From: Mauremys mutica
Lineage: Eukaryota; Chordata; Testudines; Geoemydidae
Reading direction: 5' to 3'
NCBI RefSeq assembly: GCF_020497125.1
Contig: NC_059072.1
Span: 308,158,781-308,222,780 of the forward strand
DNA: 64,000 nt
Shown: in pieces, positions 36,101-48,100 of the stretch
Layout of the letters: the number at the start of each line of letters is the position of its first letter
How positions within the stretch are numbered: position 1 is the first letter of the stretch
Program-made: the position numbers and the translations under genes
The notes under the pieces: model-generated
The model's input: only the letters and a program-made list of their open reading frames with translations
Databases searched by the model: none
Told to the model about the DNA's origin: nothing

Positions 36101-39100
36101 GGAGAGCCAATTTTTGTTTTAGTCCTAAGTGATACACAGAATCTGGTCCAACAGGTGATTATAACGGAATTGCTCAGTAATAGCGACTATAATATAAAAG
36201 ACAGTAAGAGACCCAAAAAATGCCACAACGATTTAACAGTAGAGTAAAAGAAGTGGTTAAAGGCAAAAAGGCATCCTTCAAAAATTGGAAGTCGGGTCCT
36301 AGTGAAGAAAATAGAAAGGAGCATAAACTCTGGCAAGTCAAGCATAAACTAGGCAGGCCAAGAAAGAATCTGAAGAGCAACTAGAAAAAGACACACAAAC
36401 TAACAACAAATATTTTTTTAAGTACATTGGAAGCAAGAAGCCTACCAAACAGTCAGTGGGGCCACTGGACGATCAAAGTGCTAAAGGAGCACTGTAGGAA
36501 GACAAGGCTGTTACGGAGAAGCTAAATGAATTCTTTGTATTGGTCTTCACTGTATTGGATGTGAGGGACATCCTTGCACCTAAGCCATTATTTTAGGTGA
36601 CAAATCTGAGGAACTTTCATAGCTTGAGAAGTCAGTAGAGGAGGTTTTGGAACAAATAGATAAATTAAACAGTAATATGCCCACCAAGACCAGTTGGAAT
36701 TCACCTAAGAGTTCTGAAGAAACTCAGATATGAAATTGCAGAACTACGACCTGTAATATGATACCTATAACTTATATCAGCCTCTGTATCAGATAACTGG
36801 AGGGTAGCTAGTGAAACACCAATTTTTAACAAAGTCCCCAGAGGTGATCCTGGCAATTACAGGCCAGTAAGCCTAACTTGAGTACCAGGAAATTGGTTGA
36901 ATCTGTAGGTCAGAAAAAAATTATCAAGTACATTGATGAACACAACGCGTTGGCTTTTATAAAGGCAAATGCTGCCTCACCAGTCTAATAGAACTCTTTG
37001 AAAGTGTCAACAAACATGGACAAGAGTGATGGAAATAGTGTACTTGGACATTCAGAAAGCTTTTGACAAGGTCCCTCACCAAAGGCTCTTAAGCAGAGTA
37101 TGCAGTCATGGGATAAGAGGGAAGGTCCTCTCATGGATCAGTAACTGGTTAAAAGCTAGGAATCAAGGGGTATCTCTACAATGCAGTTAGACACTCATGG
37201 CTGGCCTGTGCCAACTGACTCAAGCTCCCAGGACTCAGGCTAAGGGGCTGTTTAATTGTGGTGTAGACGTTCAGGCTCAGGCCTGAATGTCTACACCACA
37301 ATTAAACAGCCCTTTAATCCAAGCCCCGTGAACCTGAGTCAGCTGGTACAGGCCAGCTGTGGGTTTTTAATGGCAGTGTAGGCATACCCAAAGGGTAGGA
37401 ATAAATGGAGAGAGGTAAATAGGAGGGTCCCCAAAGGATCTGTGCTGGGACCAGTACTGTTCAACATACTTATAAATGATCTGGGAAAAGAACCCAATTC
37501 TTTTCAAATGGTGAGGTGGCAAAATTTGCAGATGATACAAAACTACTTAAAATAGTTAAGTCCAAATCTGACTGTGAAGAGTTACAAAGGGATCTCACAG
37601 AACTGTGTGACAAGTGACAAAATGGCAAATGAAATTCAGTGTTAATGAGGGCAAAGTAATGCATTTTTGAAAACATAATTCCAACTATACATACAAAACA
37701 ATGATGTCTAAATGAGTTGTTACCGCATAAGAAAGAGATTGTGGCGGCACTGTGGCTAGTTCTCTGAAAACATCCACTGAGTGTGCAGCAGCTGTCCTTG
37801 TCCTCCCCCCACCTCCAAAAAAAAAAAAAAAAAAAGTAACATACTGTTAGGAATCATTAGGAAAGGGATAGAAAACAAAACTGAAAATATCATAACACCA
37901 CTGAATAAATCCATGAACACCCACACCTTCAGTACTACATGCAGTTTTGGTCATCCCATCTCAAAAAAGATATATTAGGATATATTAGCATATATATAAT
38001 ATATTAGGGATGTAACCGCATGCTCTGGGTGTCCCTAAACCTCCAATTTCCAAAAGCTGGGAGTGGATGACGGGGGGGTGGATGATTGGAAATTGCCCTG
38101 TTTTGTCCATTTTCTCTGAAGCACTGGCACTTGCCATTGTCATAAGACAGGCTACTGGGCTAGGTGGCCATTGTTCTTGTCCAGCGTGGCCATTCTTGTG
38201 TTCTGATGTAATGGGCATACTGTGTGGCTTTCGGGGGGAAATTACTAGTATCTGAAAGGTAAATCCAATTAATACAGACAAGTATGTTGGTGAAGTATGA
38301 TGGGGTGGGAAAGATCTCTCAATTTATAATTTTATAATTCTTTTCAGAGCCTGTTACTGATCTTCCTATGAAACCTGATGGTGGACCTTTATTTACAAGA
38401 CTGCGTAATCCAAGTACAGGCAAGTTTGCAACAGTTAAGGACATTGTTAATATTATGGTTAATTCTCTCCTTATCTCTACCAGAGGATTAATATTTTGCA
38501 AACTGAAACGATGATAGTGTTAATCTCATGTGCCAGAGATTTTGCTGAGGATGCCGTGTAGTTAATTCAGTTCAAACATTTAGGATTTATTTTATAATTT
38601 TAATTGGTGGAATTGTTCATCAGAAATATTGGTAGCATAAAAAAGTGGTATATTTCAAATGTATCTTTTAAATGCATTAGTTTTTTGGGGATCCATAGGC
38701 CTTTCTTATAAATCCAAATTTAGATTCTTCAGCTAGTCACCTTATGCTATAAACTAAACATTCACTTAGGAGAGGCTTTTATTATACTTGCCAAACTTTT
38801 GAGCCTTTTCATTTTTAACTACAATTTTCTTTTTACTCAGTCCAAAGTGAGGTATCTCTTTTCTTGTCAGTAGATGATGATTTACCTTTAATTAGAAACA
38901 TATTGGAAAAACAAATAATGTAAAAAATTTAATGAACCTCCTTCCAATCTCCAAAACAATCATTTTCTTCTTTGGTTGTATAGCTAAAGTATCTTAAAGC
39001 TGCCTTTATCTAAGACTTTCTTTTCATTAAAGTATGCAGTATTAAACCCTGTTTAGTTTATTTAAACAGAAAATCTTCACATTTAAAGTAGTTTGTTTGA

Positions 39101-42100
39101 AAAAATCTGGTTCAGGTTGTTTCTTCGCTCCCTTCATAAATTCATTTGCTTTCGGTAGGATCACTGGGTTTTTTTAAATGTCACCACTCATGTTTATGAC
39201 ATTAAAACACATCAGAGAAACTTAATTAGAGGTGCAGATAATCAGCTAGTTTCTGCTTTGTGCCTAAAGGAAGAGATTAGTGAAAGATAAGAGATGCAGA
39301 ATGGAAAGAGAGTTTATTAATTCTGTTTAAAAATATTCAGAATTTAGCTTCAAAATATAAAGCAATGCACAACTTCCATCTGCTGTATTGAATTGGCTTT
39401 GCAATTTGTCACCAGAATTGAAAAAAGGTGAATAAGAATTTATATTTTACCAGGGAAGGAAGTGATCTGTTTAACTTGTAGAATAAAAAGTGTGTGGGTA
39501 AGGCTTTTAGAGAAAAAGCTTTAAGTGTAGTTGTTGACACCGAAGCTGGGTAACTTACTATAGAACAGGGGTCGGCAACCTTTCAGAAGTGGTGTGCTGA
39601 GTCTTCATTTATTCACTCTAAATTAAGGTTTCGTGTGCTGGTAATACATTTTAACGTTTTTAGAAGGTCTCTTTCTAGAAGTCTATAATATATAACTAAA
39701 CTATTGTTCTATGTAAAGTAAATAAGGTTTTTAAAATGTTTAAGAAGGTTCATTTAAAATTAAATTAAAATGCAGAGCCCACCCAGGCAGTGTGAGTGCC
39801 ACTGAAAATAAGCTCGCGTGCTGCCTTCGGCACACGTGCCATAGGTTGCCTACCCCTGCTATAGAATAACCAGAAGCCTATTCAAAGATCTGTAATGCGC
39901 AAACCTTTGGTTATGTAACCTTATGTATGAGTGCAGAGTCTGAAATAGGAAGAGAAGAAAACACCCTTTTAGCATCTTTTTAGAATATTTGTGTTTTAAT
40001 AAATAAATTGTTGTCTCCAAATATTGTGTAAACACCCATGCAATGTTGATGTGCTCTTGAGTGCTCAGCCAGAAGTAACCAAGTCTGCAAAATCATACAA
40101 CTTCCAAAGCAAAGTCTTGGTGACTTACCATTATAGTAATGGAGCTTGTCAGCCCTTTTCACAATATATTTGGCATTTTGTAATCAAAACTAATATGGGA
40201 GGCATAAAAATGATCCATTCCACTTTGTCCATGTGAACCAGTGAGAAGCAGGGGGATTTTGTGAAGGGCGAATAGCGACGAATTGTGGCCATACTAAACC
40301 TAATTCGAAATGTCAATGTCAATTTCAGTGCTACTCCCCTTGCCGACAAGGGGAGTAGCACTGAACCTAAAACAAAGTGCAACCTAAAACAAAGCATTTC
40401 TGAAATCTCCAAGATTTCAAGTTTCTAATGAAACCCACTAGTTCAGCTCCTTCATTCACCTAATTCATTTAACCCATACTCTCCCTACATCTGTACCAAC
40501 ACACAAAAATAAACAACAAAATGGCATTTAAAAGAGTCGGTACTCTCATTCCCTGTCCCTGAGTCAGATAACTCAGAGACAGACAGACAAAGAAAGAAGA
40601 GCGAAATTCTCGCTATCACCACCCCCTCTCATACAGACAAAAGCTAATTTCTTGTGTGATCTGATTTGGGTTTGAATCAAAGGCTTTGCACTGTAAAATG
40701 AACTATTCACACTTTTTATTTATTGATTCAAAATTGAGAAGGGATTATAGAGCTGGTAAACGAACATCTGTATATAATAGTTTTCTTTGTCTAAGCTTTC
40801 TTTGTAGTTACAGTGTATGTAGAATGTATGTATGTTTATGTATATATTAGGCACATTCTTCAGACATACTGGATGGTCTTTTGATTTTCATGAAAGCTTA
40901 CAAATACAAACCAGATTTCTTTTAACAGGGGAAGCTGCCCTCTACTTATTCAATAGCAGTGCACAGCAGCTGTTTGAAGTAAAAGCTTTTCATGAAGAAT
41001 ATCGTTCTTGGTTTATAGGTCAGACTGTTCAACATGGTGAGTAACATAGTGTTTCCTCTCCCTTACCCCTAAGTGTAACTAATATTCATACATTTTCCCC
41101 CCATAAATTTACTGGTGTGTTCCTAATTGTAGAGTCCAGTCACACAGTATCTCCACCTTCTGAGGCACTCACATGCCATCTGGATTTAGCCAGGGGTGCG
41201 GCTTTGTGGTCTCTTAGAAGACTGCCTTTGGCAGCCTCAATTAGACAGATGTTCGTGTGTCTTGAAAAAAATCAAATTGTAGTAAACTCAAGTGCCACAA
41301 AATATTTAGCTTTCCTTGTCAATCAACCTGACAAGTTCTCAGGGAACGTATGTATATTTTAATTTGAGGGAAAAACATAAATGGACCCATTTATTTTAGC
41401 AATGAAATATAGTTTCAGGCATTGAAACATTTGGTCCCTCTTCCTTTCACCTACCATTCTGTTTCCCAGAAAAGCTTTGGGATCTCAAGCTGATGGTTCT
41501 TTTTCTGAGGCTGGTATTTAGGAATTTCATAACCTGGAGCAAGTTCCCCTATTTATTCACAGCCTTCTCCTCATCCTAGTCTATCTTTTTAAATAGAAGG
41601 CAGACAACTTTCTGTACCTTCTCACCAAGGATCTAACAATGTTTTTATCAGTGAGGATGTCACTAGAGAAAAGTTTCTTGCCCAGTCAATTACTGCATCC
41701 TATTTTATTTGACTTTTTTTGTAGAAAAAGTATCATTTAATAATGAGGAACACACTATTTTCTAAAAACTGTATATCTTCTTTAATTGCATTATCCCTAG
41801 ATGTGTGTTTAATTCTAAATTTCCTTTGCACGGGTGCATATAGGAATAACCAGATTGCAAGTAATGCTGCTGTAAGCTTTGACTTGCTGTGGATGAGTGT
41901 TGAGCCAAGGGAGTGTGCATGCTTCATGCTGCTGATTATGTTGAATTTTCTATGTCCCCTTCTCCTCCCACCTTCTGCCTTGGCCCCTGAGGCCTGGTCT
42001 ACACTACGAGTTTGTCGAATTTAGCAGCATTAAATTGAATTAACCCTGCACCCGTCCACACAACAAAGCCATTTTTGTCGACATAAAGGGCTATTAAAAT

Positions 42101-45100
42101 CGATTTCTGTACTCCTCCCCGACAAGGGGAGTAGCACTGAAATTGACATTGCCATTTCGAATTAGATTTAGTATGGCCACAATTCGCCGCTATTGGCCTC
42201 CGAGACCTATCCCACAGTACACGATTGTGACCGCTCTGGACAGCAATCTGAACTTGGATGCACTGGTCAGGTAGACAGGAAAAGCCCCGCGAACTTTTGA
42301 ATTTTATTTCCTGTTTGCCCAGCGTGGAGCGCTGATCAGCACAGGTGACCATGCAGTCCCAGAATCAAAAAAGAGCTCCAGCATGGACCGTACGGGAGAT
42401 ACTGAATCTGGTCTCTGTATGGGGAGATGAATCTGTTCTATTAGAACTCTGTTCCAAAAGACAAAATGCCAAAACATTTGAAAAAATCTCCAAGGCCATG
42501 ATGGACAGAGGCCACAACAGGGACTCAACATAGTGCTGCGTGAAACTTAAGGAGCTGAGACAAGCGTACCAGAAAGCCAAAGAATCAAATGGACGCTCAC
42601 GGAGGGAGGGGCGACTGACGACTGTAGCTATCCCACAGTTCCCGCACTCTCCAAAAACCATTTGAATTCTGGGCTGAGCTCCCAATGCCTGAAGGGTCAA
42701 AAACATTGTTGCGGGTGGTTCAGGGTATATGTCATCAGCCCCCCCCCCCCCGCCCTCTGTGAAAGCAAAGGGAAAAAAATAGTTTCTCGCCTTTTTTCAG
42801 CGTCACCGTATGTCTCCTGGATGCTACTGGCAGACGCAGTGCTGCAGCGCTACACAGCAGCATCCCCCTTGCCTTGCCTTGTGGACGGCAGACGGTACAC
42901 TATGACTGGTATCTGTCGTCATCGTCCCGTGGGTGCTCCTGGCTGACCTCGGTGAGGTCAGTTGGGGGCGCCTGCATGACAGCAGCAGACGGTACAGTAT
43001 GACTGGTAACCGTCTTTGTCAACTTGCAAAGCAGCAGATGGTACAGTTTGGCTGGTAACCATCTTTGCTAACTTGCAAAGGCAAGGAGATGCTGCTGTGT
43101 AGCACTGCAGTACCGCATCTGTCAGCAGCATCCAGTAGACATACGGTGACAGTGAAAAAAGGCTGAATGGGCTCCATGGTTGCCGTGCTATGGCATCTGC
43201 CCGGGCAATCCAGGGAAAAGGGTGTGAAATGATTGTCTGCCATTGCTTTCACGGAGGGAGGATTGACTGATGACATGTACCCATAACCACTGGCGACAAA
43301 TTTTTGGCCCCATCAGGCATTGAGATCTCAACCCAGATTTCCAATGGGCAGGGGAGACTGCGGGAACTATGGGATAGCTACCCAGAGTGCAACGCTCTAG
43401 AAGTTGACGCTAGCCTCTGTACTATGGACGTACACCGCCGAATTAATGTGCTTAGTGTGTCCGCGTGCACTCGACTTTATACAATCTGTTTCCAGAAATC
43501 GGTTTCTGTAAAATCGGAATAATCCCGTAGTGTAGACATACCCTGAGAAACCATCACCTGCATCCTGTCCTCAGGAACCATCACCTGCATTTTGTTTAGA
43601 AGCCTGGAAAGGTGTTCCTAATTTCTTTGAGTGCTGCAGGGGCATGTATAAAATTAACTCCTGTACCTCTGAAAAAGTTGTTCTTCTGATGATAATTCTC
43701 CAGCTTTTTGTTTTTGTTTGAGTATTCTAACTATGTATAAGTCTGAAATTCATTAGTTTTTCACTTCCTTTAAAATGGGTCTGTGTTCAACCTAGTTTTG
43801 TTAGCGAGTTTTTCAGGTTCCTGAGTGGCGTTTCCCTGTCTTTTCTCCCATTTGTCTGACATATCGATACTTGTGCCATGGAATCTTTTATTCTTGATTT
43901 CCTGCATCCCCTGAAAGAGGAGCTTACTCCAGTTTCCTATAATTCATGTTATCTTCTCTTGTTGGCCTTTTTTTTCTTTATATCCCACTGCTGATGCAAA
44001 TGCACTACCTGGAAGGTGGGTTGAACTGCCTCTCAAGCAGTAACATATTTGTTGTGGCTCTTAATGATCTAGACTACAGAAGCTGCTGTTTGAAAAGCGT
44101 AACATTACCTCCCTTTGATAGCCAGCATGTCACCTTCACAGCATGCTCCATCTTCAGCTGTTCCAGAAACTTAGACCTGATCTGTACCTAAAACATAGAT
44201 TGACTTAGCTACGTTACTCAAGAGTGTGAAAAAGTAAGCCTACCAAAGCCTCGGTTTAGACACAGATAGGTTGACGGAAGAATTCTGTCAAACTGGCTCT
44301 CAAGGGGGTGGATTTACTACACCACTGCAGCTCTGCTATTGTAGCACTTGTAGTGTAGACATATCCTGAGTTCCCTGCTGCCTTCCAAAGGCCTGTCTTT
44401 CTTTCTACCTTTTTATAATTTATTTTTAAATATTTAATGATGATCTCATTGTTTGGATTTTTCTCATATTTTCCAAGTGACAGTAATGCATTACTAGACT
44501 AATTGGTACTGGAAATGTTGTTTTTAGGGGAACAAATGAGTGTGTAGAGAAATAGAAATACATTTAGTATTCTATGTCCCCAAAATACAAAAAAGCTGCT
44601 TTAAAAAAAAAAATTGCTTTCTCAGTGCTATGATGGTACCTTCCAGCCGTCAGATTAAAAGGTACCAGTGACAAGGAATGACTGTAAAACAGAACTTGGG
44701 GAATGAGGTTTCATACTTATTTAGCTATCTTACTGTAAAATGGAGAAGATTTGGAAATAAATGTGCAAATTAATTAAAGACATCACAAATTATAATTTAC
44801 CATTGGGCCTGTTGGTTCTGTTGTTACGTCTTCCACTGGAAAATCAACACTTTTTGAAATATGAAGAATGAATTATTAGTTGTAAGCCAAATGATTCACC
44901 AATAACCTGGTCTTGGTTTGGCAAGATTTAGGAAATACAAAATGGGGAAAGTATGTTAAAATTTCATTCTCTATTAGTGAATTAAAACAAAAACCTATTA
45001 GTGAATTGAAACAAAAACCTCTCTCTCTAGCTGTCAAGTCCAAGTAGCTACACTCATTTTTGCTTTTCTGATGTCAAATGGTTATCAATTATTAGATCTT

Positions 45101-48100
45101 ATGTAATGAATTGCTTTCATGTTACATTGTTGTTTCCAATTATCTATATTGAAGGCTCTGTTAAATGAAGGCCAATCCTGCAATTGATATATATTATTAA
45201 ACATACGCACTGGACCATATTCTCTGGTCTGCCAAGTTCACTTTGTGTCGCATAAGAAACCAACAGAGAATTCCCCCATGCAGAGGGAATCTCTGGCCTT
45301 TGTAAAGCATGCAGAATTCAGCTACAACTCATCTTTTGCTTCCTACTGCAGAGCTTGCTGCCTGATGTAAATAGGGAAGGGGCCACAGCAGAGCGAGATC
45401 TCATTATGACTGATTCTCTGCTGATGGAAGGGATTTCCCCTGTAGCATTCATTGAAGCTAGACCCCTCCAGCTTTAACTTATGCCAGGACTAGGGGGAGA
45501 GCAGAATCATTGAGGTACAGTCAGCTTCCTATCAAGACACCTATCCTGCTGTACTTGAACGTTGCTTAGGCACAATTGAGAATTGAGCCCTCCTATATTA
45601 AGGCATTTATAAAACAAAATAACAGAATTTACTTAACCGCTCCATGAAAACACTGCAACCCCTATCAGTAAAATTAAAAAGAAATAATCAAGCTGCCTAT
45701 GTTATGTTTCTGAGAATTAAATGTTCTTTCATCTTTCTGTCCATAGATGGACGCCTATTGTTTGCAACACCAATGGATCCTTTATTTCTGGTGCTTTTCT
45801 ACCTCATAAAGGCAGAGAAAGAGGTAAGTGTCTTTGATTCTGGCATTAGAAATTTTAGGGGAAACAGCTATTTATTACTTTATTTTCTCTAAAAGTTATT
45901 TTAATTCTTTAAAGTGGGACTCCCACACTAAATGAATGTTAATTATATTTCACTGAAGCATAAATACATGTCCCAGACAGGTTGTTGTCATCTTTGCCAT
46001 TGTTGTTTGGTGATGAAAGATGTAGGGTGTTAAGGTTACATTTTGACTTTGATCATAAGCCTTTTATTTCTGTCTCTGCTCATAATTATCTGAAAATTTT
46101 TCAGTTTCATCTGAAGTGTTCCATTCTTGGTCTCATCCCAAAGGTGAATATTTTGGGAAGTTTGAGATGAATTCATTCATCCATTTTTAATTATGGAAGG
46201 TGAGGGAAACAAAAATACTTTTACAACTCTAGAAAAATGTGAAGATGCTGCTTTGCACGTTGATGAGTTTAAAAATGGCTGACCTTAACAAGTTGAAATT
46301 TCCACATGTCTAGTCCTTACTGAGGACTTATCTCTATGCCAGTTTGCCTAACTAAATATAAAAATTAATAAAACAAGCTGAATTATAAGCACTGGAAAAA
46401 TCCGTTTTGTGACTGCTCAGCACAAAATTTTTCTCTAACATTTGGCCAGTCGAACAAAGCACTTAAACACATCCTTAAGTAGTTTGCTGGATTGGGGCCA
46501 AGTTGCTTAGGACTTTGTGGGATTAATAGATTCCAAGATCAGAAGGAACCATTGTGATCGACTAGTCCACCTCTTGTATAACATGGGCCATAGAACATCC
46601 CTGAAAAAATGTCTAGAGCATATCTTTTAGAAAATATCCATTCTTGATTTAAAAATTGTCAGTGATGGAGACTCCACCATGACCTTTCGTAAATTGTTCC
46701 AATGGTTAACTACTGTCACTGTTAAAAATGTACACCTTATTTCCAGTCTGAATCTGTCTAGCTTCAACTTCCAGCCACTGGGTTGTGTTATACCTTTCTC
46801 TGCTAGATTGAAGAGATCATTATCAAATATTTGTTCCTGTTTAGGTGACTTGATTAAGTCTGTAAGTACCCCTTAAGCTTCTCTTTGTTAAGATAAATAG
46901 ATTGACATCCTTGACTCTATTTCTGTAAGGCATGTTTTATAATCCTCTAATTATTCCTGTGGCTCTTTTCTGAACCTTCTCCAGTTTATCAACATCCTGC
47001 TTGAATTGATGGCACCAGAATGGGATATAGTATTCCAGCAGCAGTCACACCAGTGCCAAAGACATAGGTAAAATAGCCTCTCTACACTCAAGATTCCCCT
47101 GTTTATGCATCCAAGGATTGCATTAGCCTTTTTTGCCACAGGGTTGTACTGGGAGCTCACAATCAGCTGATTTTCCAGCATGACTGCCAAATCTTTTTCA
47201 GCGTCACTGCTTCCCTGTATAGATCCCCCCCGTCCTATAAAGACGGCCTGCATTCTTTGTTCCTAGAAATTGAGGCCTGTGAGTCCCTGTGACTGTGGTG
47301 CCTGGAGGGGCTACACTGAGAATGCTTATACAGGGAAAACTGCAAAGAATAGGGCAGACAGTCCCCAAAACTGGTGGTTCTTCTTCAAGTGATTGCTCAT
47401 GTGCATTCCACAATAGGTGTGTGTGCTCGCCACAGGCACCGGTGCCGGAAGTTTTTCCCCTAGCAGTACCCATAGGAGAGCGCCCCTAGTGATCTCTGGA
47501 ATGGTGCCGCTATGGCACGGTATAAGGGGCGCTGCGCACTTCCCCCACCCTCAGTTCTTTCTTGCCTCCAGTGAAGGTTCCTTGGAACTGCTGTGCTCCA
47601 GCTCTCAGCTGTAGCTTTCCCTGTTTGGACTGTCATTTAGTACCTGTATGTGTTTTGTTTTGTTTTGTTTTTTAAAAAGTTATATAGAGTAGAAAAGTTC
47701 GCCGGGGTCGGGGTATGCCCCGCACCCCAGGCTTTAAGTCGTGCAACACTTGTAAATGGCCTATGCCTGTAAGTGATCCGCACACTAGCTGTTTACGCTG
47801 TCTTGGGGAAATCCACCTCAGCAACCGCTGCAAGATTTGCAGATCATTTAAGCCTTGGACCAAGAAGGAGCAGGACGTACGGCTCCGAGCTATATTGATG
47901 GAGTTGGCCCTGACACCGCTACGCTGGTCCGAGTCAGCACCGAGCACCGCAGCATCGGTGCGCGCTATGACCGAGCAGTGCCCTCCACCAGCCAGCACTG
48001 CTCCCCATCCACAGGACACTCTAAGAAGACGAAGAAGAGATCTTCTCTGTCAAGGCACTGGGGCAAGGCTGGGGGCGAGACTAGACCCACGTTGGGCAGC

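Larger units (their letters stand above)
35741..38205 (+). mobile_element. CR1-superfamily (L3-like) LINE, long but decayed
   Basis: Broken sense-strand pieces in the right order: endonuclease-like text ([10 protein letters not shown] near 35980), reverse-transcriptase-like text ([12 protein letters not shown] near 36850 and [14 protein letters not shown] near 37055), then [19 protein letters not shown] near 37520. The 3' end reads CTACTGGGCTAGGTGGCC and TTCTTGTGTTCTGATG, matching the tail of the copy at 61400-62590. A MITE (37168-37389) and a poly-A expansion (37817-37835) interrupt it. Many stops and frameshifts; inactive. It ends shortly before exon 2. Confidence 0.88.
41991..43543 (+). 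mobile_element. Harbinger-type transposon, 1.55 kb, TGA target duplication, with Myb/SANT-like gene remnant
   Basis: Inverted ends GGCCTGGTCTACACTACG and CGTAGTGTAGACATACCC, flanked by TGA at 41988-41990 and 43544-43546. PIF/Harbinger elements usually carry two genes, a DDE transposase and a Myb/SANT-like protein; only the second is recognisable here (42351-42610). The middle contains an inverted pair of about 85 bp (42790-42875 and 43079-43162). No DDE transposase was seen, so it would depend on another copy. Confidence 0.85.

Noticed and set aside
37817..37835. Poly(A) run as the tail of a processed pseudogene
   Set aside because: It lies within a LINE coding region on both sides, and the related LINE has a short A run at the same position.
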